Made by a program: the position numbers and the translations under genes. Source: CAYZJV01 sp964473245 (GTDB lineage Bacteria > Spirochaetota > Spirochaetia > Sphaerochaetales > Sphaerochaetaceae). Taken from it: a stretch of 64,000 bases of DNA. The stretch is from contig CAYYOL010000005.1 of the NCBI GenBank assembly GCA_964473245.1, forward strand, positions 9,080-73,079, in the 5' to 3' direction. Below are positions 16,853 to 25,715 of this stretch, in pieces. The notes beneath the pieces are model-generated. The model was not told the DNA's origin. It did not search any database and saw only the letters and a program-made list of their open reading frames with translations. Numbering within the stretch: position 1 is the stretch's first letter; each line of letters opens with the position of its first letter.

Positions 16853-17140
16853 ATGAGAAATTACGAGTTTACCGTCATCTTCGATTCTAACGAAGATCAG
16901 ACGGCGAAAGGTCTTGATCTGATTCTAGCAGAATTCAACAATGCGCAGGTCGAGATTTCCAAGCAAGAAGACATGGGCGTGCGAAACCTTGCATATCCCA
17001 TCCGTAAACAAGAAAAAGGCCACTACTACTATTTTGAGCTCAAGGCAGATCCGTCGATCATCAACGGATTCAACAATACCTTCAAGCTCATGGTACCCGT
17101 ACTGAAATTTTTGTTCGTACACGCGAGTGACCAAGCATAA
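16853..17140 (+). CDS. rpsF: Ribosomal protein bS6
   Basis: A 95-residue small-subunit protein that partners bS18 on 16S rRNA. It has the typical MRNYEFTVIFDSNED start, the KQEDMGVRNLAYPIRKQEKGHYYYFEL core, and a short tail. It starts behind AAGGAGG. It leads a six-gene operon (rpsF-ssb-rpsR-yybS-rplI-dnaB) of the arrangement seen in many bacteria, with ssb 16 bp downstream. Confidence 0.96.
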   Translation: MRNYEFTVIFDSNEDQTAKGLDLILAEFNNAQVEISKQEDMGVRNLAYPIRKQEKGHYYYFELKADPSIINGFNNTFKLMVPVLKFLFVHASDQA

Positions 17141-17156
17141 AACGGAGTGATTGATT

Positions 17157-17636
17157 ATGGCGAATGACACGAATATCGTAGTGCTCGTCGGCCGTCTCAC
17201 ACGTGAAAGCGAATTGCGATTCACCAACAGCGGTACTGCCGTTGGAAGATTTTCCCTTGCTGTCAACCGAATGAAGAGGTCTGGTGATCAGCGGGAAGAA
17301 GAGGTGAGCTTTTTCGATATCACGGTTTGGGGAAAGCAGGCCGAAGTACTGAATCCATATCTCACTAAGGGACGCCAGGTGTGTGTCCAAGGTGAGTTGC
17401 GACAGAATAGATGGGAGCAGGATGGACAGAGCAGGAGCAGGATTGAGGTCGTAGCCAACAACATACAGTTGCTGGGAGGTCCTTCGGGAAGTGGATCCTC
17501 CTCAGGTACGTCCGATCATCGCGGAGGACAGGACAAGGGTGCACGCTCATTCGAACAGAAGAGCGCTCCCCGTACACCAGCTCCACCAAACGGATTCCCT
17601 GGGCCGGAACAATTCGACGACGATATCCCATTCTGA
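17157..17636 (+). CDS. ssb: Single-stranded DNA-binding protein
   Basis: A 159-residue OB-fold protein that coats single-stranded DNA in replication and repair. The N-terminal part shows NIVVLVGRLTRESELRFTNSG, the FSLAVNR strand and VSFFDITVWGKQAEVLNPYLTKG. A Gly/Ser-rich disordered linker leads to the acidic C-terminal tip DDDIPF, which binds partner proteins. The start is the ATG behind GGAG, two codons inside the longest frame. It sits between rpsF and rpsR as in the common bacterial arrangement. Confidence 0.97.
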   Translation: MANDTNIVVLVGRLTRESELRFTNSGTAVGRFSLAVNRMKRSGDQREEEVSFFDITVWGKQAEVLNPYLTKGRQVCVQGELRQNRWEQDGQSRSRIEVVANNIQLLGGPSGSGSSSGTSDHRGGQDKGARSFEQKSAPRTPAPPNGFPGPEQFDDDIPF

Positions 17637-17659
17637 TCGAACGATAGGAGAAATATTAC

Positions 17660-17962
17660 ATGCGAGATGACAAAGATACAATGAATTCACGTGATGGAAA
17701 TGATGGACGCGGAGGGAACAATTCGCGTGATCGTCGTTTCGGTGGACGTAGAGGCCCCTTCAAGAAGAAGGTTTGCAAGTTCTGTACCCAGAACCTGGTT
17801 GCCGATTACAAGAACCCAGATCTGCTTAGAAGATATGTAACCGAGCGTGGCAAGATTCTTCCGAGCCGTATCACTGGTACCTGTGCAAAGCATCAGCGTG
17901 CTCTGACCACAGAAATCAAGCGGGCACGAGTATTGGCCTACTTGCCATTCGACCGCAAGTAA
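17660..17962 (+). CDS. rpsR: Ribosomal protein bS18
   Basis: A 100-residue small-subunit protein that binds next to bS6. The conserved core is CKFCTQNLVADYKNPDLL, then GKILPSRITGTCAKHQRALTTEIKRAR. It carries an N-terminal extension of about 35 residues rich in Arg, Gly and Asn that is longer than in E. coli bS18 (75 residues). The Cys pair in CKFC plus a later Cys suggests the zinc-binding C+ form. It starts behind AGGAG, 23 bp after ssb. Confidence 0.96.
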   Translation: MRDDKDTMNSRDGNDGRGGNNSRDRRFGGRRGPFKKKVCKFCTQNLVADYKNPDLLRRYVTERGKILPSRITGTCAKHQRALTTEIKRARVLAYLPFDRK

Positions 17963-17973
17963 GCGGGGTGGTC

Positions 17974-18924
17974 ATGGAACAGCATACCATTTCGATGGTA
18001 CGTGCAGGAGCTCTAGCTATCGTGCTTTCACTGGTATTGTACAGGATAGCCGCTTCTTCGACACTATTCATCGTTCCATTGCTGTTCTTTGCTCCCCGTT
18101 TCAATCCCACTAAATGGGCATTGGTTCCCGTAGGGGTTGTAGCAGTTTTACTTGTGGGCTCACAAGTGGTAGGGCTGGGGGGCATACTACAGGATGTTTC
18201 GGTATTCGGAGCATTGATCATCGGTTTCTATATGCCGGTATCACTGCTGGCAGGAGCCGGAATATGGATAGTACTGCAGTCGAAGGGGAACTTGGTGCGT
18301 TTACTTGCATCCTCCTCATTCGCAGCGGTATTCGGTTTTTCACTAGTACTATGGCTGGCAGGCGGATCCGAATCGGCTATGGCGGCGGCAAGTGTGTATC
18401 GAGAGATACTTGATGTGCTCGCACCATCTTTGTTTGGTGATTCCATGCCACTCGGTATGAATGCCGAGACGTTGTTCTCTGCAATCGTTACCTTGCTGAG
18501 ACTGGGATTCCTCCCGATTTTTATCGGGCAGTTTGGCTTTTCCGTTTTTATCAGCGACCTGCTGATTCATAGAGCGGATTGGTCGTACCAGGACAGAATG
18601 GCTCGGTGGCGACTTCCTGAGAATGGAGTTTGGGTTTTTCTAGGAGCTTGGACAGTAGTATTGGTGACGTTGTTGGTGGATATGCCGGTGGTGGAGAGCA
18701 TCGCCTGGAATGTTGCATTATCCAGTTCTCTGCTCTTTATGGTGCAGGGAATGTCGATACTCGCATTCTTGGTCAGAAAGAGGAACCCTGGGGCGACAGC
18801 CACGAGAATCTTCTTGCTCGCCTTCCTTCTGGTTATGCTACCAGGTGTTAATGTGATTCCGTTGGTGGGATTGCCCGTATTGGGCGTTTCAGAGACGTGG
18901 GTCGGCTATAGAAAGTTTGCATAA
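17974..18924 (+). CDS. YybS-like membrane protein (DUF2232 type)
   Basis: A 316-residue polytopic membrane protein with about eight hydrophobic segments. The position between rpsR and rplI and the topology match YybS/DUF2232 proteins found at the same place in Firmicutes operons. Their function is not established. The C-terminal part (FLLAFLLVMLPGVNVIPLVG) is strongly hydrophobic. I chose the ATG at 17974 behind GGGGTG over an upstream in-frame GTG two codons earlier. The family call rests mainly on synteny and hydrophobicity. Confidence 0.65.
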   Translation: MEQHTISMVRAGALAIVLSLVLYRIAASSTLFIVPLLFFAPRFNPTKWALVPVGVVAVLLVGSQVVGLGGILQDVSVFGALIIGFYMPVSLLAGAGIWIVLQSKGNLVRLLASSSFAAVFGFSLVLWLAGGSESAMAAASVYREILDVLAPSLFGDSMPLGMNAETLFSAIVTLLRLGFLPIFIGQFGFSVFISDLLIHRADWSYQDRMARWRLPENGVWVFLGAWTVVLVTLLVDMPVVESIAWNVALSSSLLFMVQGMSILAFLVRKRNPGATATRIFLLAFLLVMLPGVNVIPLVGLPVLGVSETWVGYRKFA

Positions 18925-18937
18925 GGAGATACATTCT

Positions 18938-19579
18938 ATGAAAATCATACTGAACCAGGATGTTCATAATCTCGGTGAAGAAGGCGATGTAGTCGTTGTT
19001 AAAGATGGATACGCCCGTAACTTTTTGCTTCCAAAGGGGCAAGCAGTTCTGTTTAACAAGGCAAATCAGGCGGTGTTCGCTAGTCGTGCAGCCGCTATCG
19101 AGAAACGGAAAGAGGAGAAGCGCAAAGCAGCTGCTTCACTGAAGGATCGTCTTGATGAAATGACACTTACCATTGCTGTTTCAGCTGGAGAATCCGGAAA
19201 GCTCTTCGGATCTGTTACGAACTCGGTGGTACAGGACGCTCTTGCTAAAGAGGGTGTAGAAGTCGAGAGAAAAAGAATCGAAGTCGCTTCACACGCGATC
19301 AAAATGATTGGTTCGTACTCGGTAAAGGTTCGCCTTTATGAAGGTGAATCTGCTCAAGTGAAGATTGAAGTTGTAAGCGAAACAGCACTGAAGAAAGCAG
19401 AAGCAGAGAAGGCTGCTGCAGAACGAGCTGAAAAGAAGGCAGAGAAGAGAGCTGCAGCCGAGGTTGCAGAACCTGTTGTCGAAGAAGAAGAGTACGGAGC
19501 AGAAGGTGCCGATGAAGATGACTTCGACGAAGAGGATGATGCTGATACCGAATCGACTGAAGAAGAGGATAAGGAATAG
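18938..19579 (+). CDS. rplI: Ribosomal protein bL9 with long acidic tail
   Basis: A large-subunit protein. The N-terminal domain MKIILNQDVHNLGEEGDVVVVKDGYARNFLLP is typical, followed by the connecting helix and the C-terminal globular domain (SGKLFGSVTNSVVQDAL). Family members are about 150 residues; this one has 213. The extra 60 or so residues are an Ala/Lys/Glu-rich helix followed by a very acidic end (EDDFDEEDDADTESTEEEDKE is at about residues 192-213). It starts behind AAGGAGA and is followed by dnaB after 9 bp. Confidence 0.95.
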   Translation: MKIILNQDVHNLGEEGDVVVVKDGYARNFLLPKGQAVLFNKANQAVFASRAAAIEKRKEEKRKAAASLKDRLDEMTLTIAVSAGESGKLFGSVTNSVVQDALAKEGVEVERKRIEVASHAIKMIGSYSVKVRLYEGESAQVKIEVVSETALKKAEAEKAAAERAEKKAEKRAAAEVAEPVVEEEEYGAEGADEDDFDEEDDADTESTEEEDKE

Positions 19580-19588
19580 TGTAGAAAG

Positions 19589-20989
19589 ATGGCATCTACT
19601 ATGGCTACCGGGAGGATTCCTCCTCATAACGATGATGCTGAACGCGCCGTACTCGGTGCAGTCTTGCTGAGTGCTTCGGCATTCAGCGAGGTTTCCGAAG
19701 TCCTGAGAAAAGATGATTTCTATAAACCGGGACACCAGGTCTTGTTCGATGCCATACTCTCATTCCATCAGGAACACAGTTCCCAGACCATCGACCTTAT
19801 TACCATTACCGAATACCTGAGATCCAAGAGTCTCTTGGATCTCAGCGGTGGTATGAGTTATATTGCATCTCTTACGAGCGATGTCCCTACGACATCGAAT
19901 GCTGTCTATTATGCGAATATCGTTCGGTCTCATGCCTTGAGAAGAGCCCTGCTCGAACTAAGTGGCAAGATACAGGAACAGATATTCGATGAATCGCAGG
20001 ATATTGCCACTGTCCTTGATGATACTGAACAGAAGATGAGCGATCTCCAGGCGAGTAGTGGTACCTTCACCGAAAAATACCAAGAGAGTTCCATTCTGGT
20101 GAATCGGACAGTTGATCATCTGATGGATAGAGCGAAGCACGGTAATACCGATGGTATAAAGACCGGCTTTGTTCAATTGGACGAGATGACCGGAGGCTTA
20201 CAACCGGCGGAATTTGTGGTCATCGGGGCTCGACCATCAGTCGGAAAGACAGCATTCGCAATCTCCATGGCTGTCGATATCGCTATACACCGCAAGATTC
20301 CAACAGGTTTTTTCTCGGCAGAAATGACCAGTATGGCAATCATGGAGCGTATTCTTTCCGCAGAATCCAGAGTCGACTCAAAGCGGATTCGATCGGCGAT
20401 CCTTCGCAACCAGGATATGGCGAATATAATCGATGCTGCAAGTCGAATCTATGAGGGGAAACTCTATATTCAGGATACCCCTAACATCAAACTGCTCGAT
20501 TTGAGAAGCCAAGCTCGACGAATGAAACGAGAACGGGATATAAAGATTCTGTTTGTTGACTATATCAGTCTTATCAATCCAGAGTCGAAGCCTAATGTTC
20601 CGAGACACGAGCAGGTCGCCGAAATATCCCGATCACTGAAAACTCTGGCTAGAGAGTTGAAGATTCCTGTTGTAGCGCTCTCTCAGGTCTCTCGAGATGC
20701 AGAGGGGAAAGAACCGAACCTCGCGAACCTTCGAGAGTCGGGATCTGTTGAACAGGATGCCGATGTAGTCATTCTGTTGCATAGAGATAGACTTGCCGAT
20801 CTCTCTGGATCAGATTCAGAGAGAAGAAATGGAGGCTCTTCTCAACCGCCTCAAATGTTTCAGGGGTTCCCGGTACAGGAGACCAAGGTTATACTCGCCA
20901 AACAGAGGAATGGGGAGACAGGTATCATTACCATGGGATTCCAGAATCAGTTGGTTCGTTTTGTTGAAATGGAACGATCATCCCCCTAA
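19589..20989 (+). CDS. dnaB: Replicative DNA helicase DnaB
   Basis: A 466-residue hexameric helicase of the replication fork. It has the N-terminal scaffold domain (RIPPHNDDAERAVLGAVLLS), a linker, and the RecA-like domain: Walker A ARPSVGKTAFAI (about residue 215), Walker B region KILFVDYISLI, LSQVSRDAEGKEPNLANLRESGSVEQDADVV, and the arginine-finger region VILAKQRNGETG. It closes the rpsF operon. Its last 12 bp overlap the 3' end of convergent rseP. The start ATG follows a weak site; a second ATG lies four codons later. Confidence 0.96.
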   Translation: MASTMATGRIPPHNDDAERAVLGAVLLSASAFSEVSEVLRKDDFYKPGHQVLFDAILSFHQEHSSQTIDLITITEYLRSKSLLDLSGGMSYIASLTSDVPTTSNAVYYANIVRSHALRRALLELSGKIQEQIFDESQDIATVLDDTEQKMSDLQASSGTFTEKYQESSILVNRTVDHLMDRAKHGNTDGIKTGFVQLDEMTGGLQPAEFVVIGARPSVGKTAFAISMAVDIAIHRKIPTGFFSAEMTSMAIMERILSAESRVDSKRIRSAILRNQDMANIIDAASRIYEGKLYIQDTPNIKLLDLRSQARRMKRERDIKILFVDYISLINPESKPNVPRHEQVAEISRSLKTLARELKIPVVALSQVSRDAEGKEPNLANLRESGSVEQDADVVILLHRDRLADLSGSDSERRNGGSSQPPQMFQGFPVQETKVILAKQRNGETGIITMGFQNQLVRFVEMERSSP

Positions 20990-22354
20990 GAGAAAAAAAC
21001 GAATATCACCCGACATCACAAAGAACACGAGTATCATGAGAAAGGCAACTCCTATCGACTGGTATCGGACATACCACTTCGAACTTATGGGTCTGCCACG
21101 AACTGCCTCGATCAAAGTGAGCAGTATCGTACCTCCATCCAGACCGGGAATCGGAAGCAGATTAACCACTGATAACGAAATGCTCACCATCGCGAGCAGG
21201 TGCAGGACAGCTCTGATTCCAGCATTTCTCATCTCTCCAATGACATAGGAGATGCGAAGGGGCCCGGCAACTGAGTCTCTCAATTCTCCCGTTCCGGAAA
21301 AGAGCATAGGGACCAGTTGCAGTGTGTCACGAACAGCATTGAACGTCTCTTTGCTTGCTCCAACTAGGGCTCTGCCGAAGGGGAGTCCCGGTACTACTTC
21401 AGTTGGACGAACAAAGGAGAAATTGAACACAGAATTACCTCGTTCATTTACTTCTGGAGTGTATCGAATTTCTCGTTCTGTACCATCGGAACTTCGTACG
21501 GTAAACGTTATCTCTTCTTGTGCTTCATAGCTCAGTAGAGCATCCATCACTGCTACCGTATGGTCGGTTCTCCGATCTCCGACGCGAAGTATTCTGTCTC
21601 CTTCCTGAAGTGGAGTTGTTGACTCTATGGAATCGGGAAGAATGGTAGCAATCACAGGTTCGATATAGGTCGCGACACCAAAGACGGAACGTTTTTGCAT
21701 GGTATCGTATGCAGGAATGACTGCGACCTCCTGCACTGTGTCATTGCGAGAAAATGTGAACGTGGTCTCTGTATCTGCAGGCCGTTCAGCTAAAATACTT
21801 TGTAATGCATTGAAATGGGATATCGGTTCCCCTTGGACTGCCAAGATAACATCTCCAGTTCGTAATCCTGCTTTATAAGCGGGATTAGGCTCACCAGGGA
21901 TAGTTCCAAACACTCTTGGATAATCACTCGAAATAACAATCTGGTTCGGATCTGCGAATCTTGTTGAGTCGAGTGTGAGAAAGGGGATGAATAAGATAAG
22001 GGCGAACATGAGATTGAACAGAGATCCTGCAAAGAATGTAGGTATACGTCGAAGTGGAGAGACAGAGAAAAGGGATCCTGGTTCAGCTTGTGTGACAGTA
22101 TCGTTACCAGAGTCGAGCGACCGTCTCAAATCCTCGGCACCCTTAATGCGACAGTACCCGCCGAGAGGAAACATATTTATTCGATACTCGATCCCCTTGG
22201 ATCTCCATCGTTTTATTGGTTTTCCCCATCCTATAGCGAAGACTTCGACGGTAATACCCGAAAGCCGGGCAACAACGAAATGTCCCGTCTCATGAATGGT
22301 GACCATGAGCGCGATACTCATGAAGCCGATTACAAACGAGAGTAGTCCACTCAT
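20978..22354 (-). CDS. rseP: RseP-type site-2 membrane metalloprotease
   Basis: A 458-residue intramembrane zinc protease that cleaves membrane-anchored substrates such as anti-sigma factors and signal-peptide remnants. The active-site motif HETGH is in the first membrane helix (about residues 21-25), and the third zinc ligand lies in LLPIPGLDGG near the C-terminus. The periplasmic part contains two PDZ-like domains (AGLRTGDVILAVQGEPI and LQEGDRILRVGDRR). Its start overlaps the dxr stop by 4 bp, and its 3' end overlaps dnaB on the other strand. It is the last gene of the rpsB-to-rseP operon. Confidence 0.93.
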   Translation of the reverse strand: MSGLLSFVIGFMSIALMVTIHETGHFVVARLSGITVEVFAIGWGKPIKRWRSKGIEYRINMFPLGGYCRIKGAEDLRRSLDSGNDTVTQAEPGSLFSVSPLRRIPTFFAGSLFNLMFALILFIPFLTLDSTRFADPNQIVISSDYPRVFGTIPGEPNPAYKAGLRTGDVILAVQGEPISHFNALQSILAERPADTETTFTFSRNDTVQEVAVIPAYDTMQKRSVFGVATYIEPVIATILPDSIESTTPLQEGDRILRVGDRRTDHTVAVMDALLSYEAQEEITFTVRSSDGTEREIRYTPEVNERGNSVFNFSFVRPTEVVPGLPFGRALVGASKETFNAVRDTLQLVPMLFSGTGELRDSVAGPLRISYVIGEMRNAGIRAVLHLLAMVSISLSVVNLLPIPGLDGGTILLTLIEAVRGRPISSKWYVRYQSIGVAFLMILVFFVMSGDIRFFLLGG

Positions 22355-23511
22355 CGAGTAAATTCCCGAGCGATCGCTTCAGCTCTGACTCTCGCTTCTT
22401 GATCCAAGGAAACGACCTCTGCAAGATTCTCATACGAGGCAGACCAGTCGTGATCAAGACACCGAGAGACCAATTCTGCAATGTTCCGATAATTCAGAGA
22501 CCGACGCATGAAGTGAGAGACTGCCACTTCGTTCGCAGCGTTGAAAGCGATCGGATAGCCACCTCCGTATTGGATAGTCGTGAATGCCGATGCGAGCAGA
22601 GGAAAGCGCGTAAAGTCAGGGGCTTGAAACTCCAGTGTGAGCTCTGAAAAATCGAGTGGTCTCACTATTTCACGAAGAGGAACATACTTCTCAGCTAATG
22701 CAGCCATGATGGGAAGGGTCATATCGGGTGGGGTGAGCTGGGCATACACGGCACCGCTCTCAAGTCGGATGAGCGAGTGAACGACACTTTGTGGATGCAC
22801 CACGACCTCTATTCGCTCGGGTGGGAACGAAAACAAGTAGTGCGCTTCTATCACTTCCAGGCCTTTATTCGCAAGAGTCGATGAATCGATGGAGATTTTC
22901 GCACCCATTTTCCATGTCGGGTGAGCGAGCGCCTGTTCTACAGTAATATCTTGCATCTGCTGCATAGGGAGTGTCCTGAATGGACCTCCCGAAGCGGTGA
23001 TAACAAGAGAATGCACTGAGTCTCTCCCATATGCATTGATAAGTGAATAGAGCGTGCTGTGTTCGCTATCCACAGGGATTATGCGAACATGATGGCGTTC
23101 AGCATAGGAGAAGAGTATCTTGCCAGCCATGACAATGCTCTCTTTGTTCGAAAGCGCTACATCTTTGCCACTTTCGATTGCGGCAAAGGTAGAAGCAAGA
23201 CCACTGGAACCTGCTATACCGTTGAGTACCATATCGGCTTCAGTCTCTTGTATCATGCGAAGAAGGCCTTCGTGACCACGGAAACGGACTTTTTCGGGTA
23301 TAGTTTCAGAGTAGGCGTCTGTAGAGAGACATACATTCGGGCAACTCCATTGTTCGGCAATTGCTACAAGCGAATCGAGCGATGAATGGGCACTGAGTCC
23401 GACAATAGTAAATGCATCTCTCATCGAGTCCAGAGCTTGAAGTGCAGTGGTCCCTATACTCCCGGTGCAACCAAGAATGATGAGTCTACGTTTGCTGTTC
23501 TTTGGTCTCAT
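22351..23511 (-). CDS. dxr: 1-deoxy-D-xylulose-5-phosphate reductoisomerase
   Basis: Second enzyme of the non-mevalonate (MEP) isoprenoid pathway, converting DXP to MEP with NADPH. The 386-residue protein shows the nucleotide-binding ILGCTGSIGTTAL, the ALSNKESIVMAG segment, PVDSEHSTLYSLI and SGGPFRTL around the metal/substrate site, and HPTWKMGAKISIDSSTLANKGLE further on. It sits between cdsA and rseP, as is common in bacteria, so the pathway supplies undecaprenyl phosphate with uppS next door. Confidence 0.96.
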   Translation of the reverse strand: MRPKNSKRRLIILGCTGSIGTTALQALDSMRDAFTIVGLSAHSSLDSLVAIAEQWSCPNVCLSTDAYSETIPEKVRFRGHEGLLRMIQETEADMVLNGIAGSSGLASTFAAIESGKDVALSNKESIVMAGKILFSYAERHHVRIIPVDSEHSTLYSLINAYGRDSVHSLVITASGGPFRTLPMQQMQDITVEQALAHPTWKMGAKISIDSSTLANKGLEVIEAHYLFSFPPERIEVVVHPQSVVHSLIRLESGAVYAQLTPPDMTLPIMAALAEKYVPLREIVRPLDFSELTLEFQAPDFTRFPLLASAFTTIQYGGGYPIAFNAANEVAVSHFMRRSLNYRNIAELVSRCLDHDWSASYENLAEVVSLDQEARVRAEAIAREFTR

Positions 23512-23523
23512 AGAGAGCTCCTG

Positions 23524-24363
23524 TTAGATAAACAATTGAATGAGTATGAGAAAAAATGGTGCACTCATGAGAAGCGAATCTATGGAATCCATAAGGCCAC
23601 CTCGACCCATGATGATGGTCCCTGAATCTTTTACTTGGGCACACCGTTTAAGGGCAGACTCGATCAAATCTCCGATATTACTCGTCAAGGCTATGACGAA
23701 TCCTACAAGGATCGATTCTGGGAGTGTAAAGATGTCTCTCATTACAGGAATTGCTGCAGACCAGCCTACGCTGATTGCAATGGTACAGGCTATGCCACCG
23801 ATGAATCCGGCCATACTCTTATTCGGACTTACCGCGACAATGTTCCGGTTCCCCTTGCCCAGCCACATGCCGAATATATAGGCGAAAGTATCATTTCCAA
23901 ACACGAGCAGAAAGAGCATGAGTAGCAGGAATGTCGCATGCTCGAACATGAGGAGTCGGATCAGGAAAATTGAGAAGAACCCTGGATAGATAAGTAGAAA
24001 GAGGGATCGGGAAATTCGGTCGATCGTTCCAGAGAATCGATCTTTTTCTCCATTGAACACCTCTTTCATAAAGACAAAGGAGAAGAAAATCACCAGCACA
24101 AGATAGAACAAAGGTCTCCTTGGAAACCATACGAGTTCAATGTACTGAAATACAGGGAAAAGCATGGGAATCCAGAAGGGAACTAGCGGTTTATCTTCAC
24201 CTGTGAAAAGTAGGCCCTTAATCTCATAACTACCAACGAATACTGCAAGAACAGTCAGTATGGCAAACCCGAGATGGTGTTGCTGTGGGAAAAAATAGAT
24301 GAGGCTGAATAGTGCAGGAACACTGGTGAATGTGAGGATTACTCTTTTTGCCAAGCTACTCAT
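23524..24363 (-). CDS. cdsA: Phosphatidate cytidylyltransferase
   Basis: Makes CDP-diacylglycerol from phosphatidate and CTP, the branch point of phospholipid synthesis. The 279-residue integral membrane protein has about seven hydrophobic helices. It ends with the CDP-diglyceride synthetase signature in the stretch SNIGDLIESALKRCAQVKDSG followed by GRGGLMDSIDSLL, with the catalytic Asp residues. I chose the ATG at 24363, which overlaps the uppS stop by 4 bp (ATGA), over a longer frame without a site. Confidence 0.93.
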   Translation of the reverse strand: MSSLAKRVILTFTSVPALFSLIYFFPQQHHLGFAILTVLAVFVGSYEIKGLLFTGEDKPLVPFWIPMLFPVFQYIELVWFPRRPLFYLVLVIFFSFVFMKEVFNGEKDRFSGTIDRISRSLFLLIYPGFFSIFLIRLLMFEHATFLLLMLFLLVFGNDTFAYIFGMWLGKGNRNIVAVSPNKSMAGFIGGIACTIAISVGWSAAIPVMRDIFTLPESILVGFVIALTSNIGDLIESALKRCAQVKDSGTIIMGRGGLMDSIDSLLMSAPFFLILIQLFI

Positions 24364-25094
24364 GTGTCGACGCCTCCGAACCGTCTTGCTCGGTGCGCAA
24401 AATCGTCGCATGCTGATTTCAATTCTTTCGCACCCCAGTCTGGCCAGAGTGTATCATAGAAGGCAAACTCGGCATAGGCGGCATCCCACAACATAAAGTT
24501 GCTTAGGCGCTTTTCTCCTCCGCTACGGATGATCAGATCCACCGGAGGCACGAATGAGAGGTCCAGATTGTCTCTGATATCCTGTTGAGTTATCTCACCA
24601 GGGGTGTGCTCATGAGCAAGCCATCGATTCACAGATCTCACTATTTCGTCATGTCCACCATGATTTATGGCAAGACAGACAGTGAGTCGATCAAAAGATG
24701 CTGTAGCCTCTTCGGTCGCTCTGACCGCTTCCTGTGCTTCCTCATTGAGTTTGCTTACATCGCCTCGAATAAGTACACGAGCACCGACTCTCTTGTAGAA
24801 ATCGAGCTCGCTGTAGAGACGGGTAGCAAGTAAGTTCATGAGGTACTTGACTTCACTTTCAGGCCTACGCCAGTTTTCTGTGGAGAAGACATAATAGGTC
24901 AGATACGAGATTCCCAGCCGTGCAGCTTCTGTAGTGATTCGCTTGGCTGCTTTGACTCCCTCATAGTGACCGGCAGTACGAGGAAGGCCACGCTTTGTGG
25001 CCCACCTCCCGTTTCCATCCATAATGATGCCGACATGGATGGGGTAGTGAGCATCTTTCTCCAACTCTTTTGGTTTTCTGCTCCCAAATCCCAC
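24360..25094 (-). CDS. uppS: Undecaprenyl diphosphate synthase
   Basis: A cis-prenyltransferase that builds the C55 lipid carrier for cell-wall synthesis. The 244-residue protein has the catalytic HVGIIMDGNGRWATKRGLPR stretch (Asp about residue 26), GHYEGVKA, YLTYYVFSTENWRRP, and near the end DLIIRSGGEKRLSNFMLWDAAYAE. The usual family RTSGE reads RSGGE here. It lies between frr and cdsA; the start is an ATG just after the frr stop. Confidence 0.95.
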   Translation of the reverse strand: MGFGSRKPKELEKDAHYPIHVGIIMDGNGRWATKRGLPRTAGHYEGVKAAKRITTEAARLGISYLTYYVFSTENWRRPESEVKYLMNLLATRLYSELDFYKRVGARVLIRGDVSKLNEEAQEAVRATEEATASFDRLTVCLAINHGGHDEIVRSVNRWLAHEHTPGEITQQDIRDNLDLSFVPPVDLIIRSGGEKRLSNFMLWDAAYAEFAFYDTLWPDWGAKELKSACDDFAHRARRFGGVDT

Positions 25095-25096
25095 AA

Positions 25097-25651
25097 TCAG
25101 ATTTCCAATATCTCTTTCTCCTTCTCTGCAGCTAGATCGGTGATCTGTGCAATGTAGGAGTCAGTCAAGTTCTGGGTCTTGGTTTCGAGATCCTTCTGTT
25201 CATCCTCGGAAATATCGCCAGATTTCTGGAGCTTCTTGATCTCATCGATCGCTTCTCTCCTGACATTTCTGATGGCAACTTTGCTCTGCTCAGCAATTGC
25301 CTTAGCACTCTTTGCCAGTTCTTTTCTTCTATCCTCGGTGAGAGGAGGGAAGTTGATGCGTAGGAGTTTTCCATCGTTGTTCGGATTAAGTGAGAGTTCC
25401 GACTTCAGAATTGCTCGCTCGATCGGAGTAAGCAGGGACTTGTCCCATGGCTGAATAACGACCAGACGAGCTTCCGGAATAGAGATAGAAGCAACCTGCG
25501 ATAGCGGTGTCTCCTGTCCGTAATAATCGACTTTGATCTTGTCGAATAGAGCCGCGGTGGCACGTCCAGTTCTCAGTGCACTAAATTCATTGCTAAGAGC
25601 AGCAACGCTCTTCTTCATTTTCGATTCACATGTCTCAAGGACAGCATGCAT
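25097..25651 (-). CDS. frr: Ribosome recycling factor
   Basis: A 184-residue protein that, with an EF-G, splits post-termination ribosomes. The signature regions are present: LRTGRATAALFDKIKVDYYG, the TPLSQVASISIPEARLVVIQPWDK stretch, and the C-terminal long helices with LTEDRRKELAKSAK and AIRNVRREA. A hairpin with a short T run lies between tsf and this gene, so its expression may be reduced relative to tsf. The two EF-G-like proteins at 46040-50256 are the candidate partners. Confidence 0.96.
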   Translation of the reverse strand: MHAVLETCESKMKKSVAALSNEFSALRTGRATAALFDKIKVDYYGQETPLSQVASISIPEARLVVIQPWDKSLLTPIERAILKSELSLNPNNDGKLLRINFPPLTEDRRKELAKSAKAIAEQSKVAIRNVRREAIDEIKKLQKSGDISEDEQKDLETKTQNLTDSYIAQITDLAAEKEKEILEI

Positions 25652-25669
25652 ACAGCACCTCCAAAAATC

Positions 25670-25698
25670 AGCCGCTCAGAAGAACATTCCGAGCGGCT
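25670..25698 (-). terminator. Hairpin between tsf and frr (weak terminator/attenuator)
   Basis: A perfect 8-bp stem (AGCCGCTC with GAGCGGCT), followed on the minus strand by GATTTTT. The T run is short, so partial readthrough into frr-uppS-cdsA-dxr-rseP is likely. Confidence 0.65.
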
Positions 25699-25715
25699 AG
25701 GTATTTCATTTCGAA

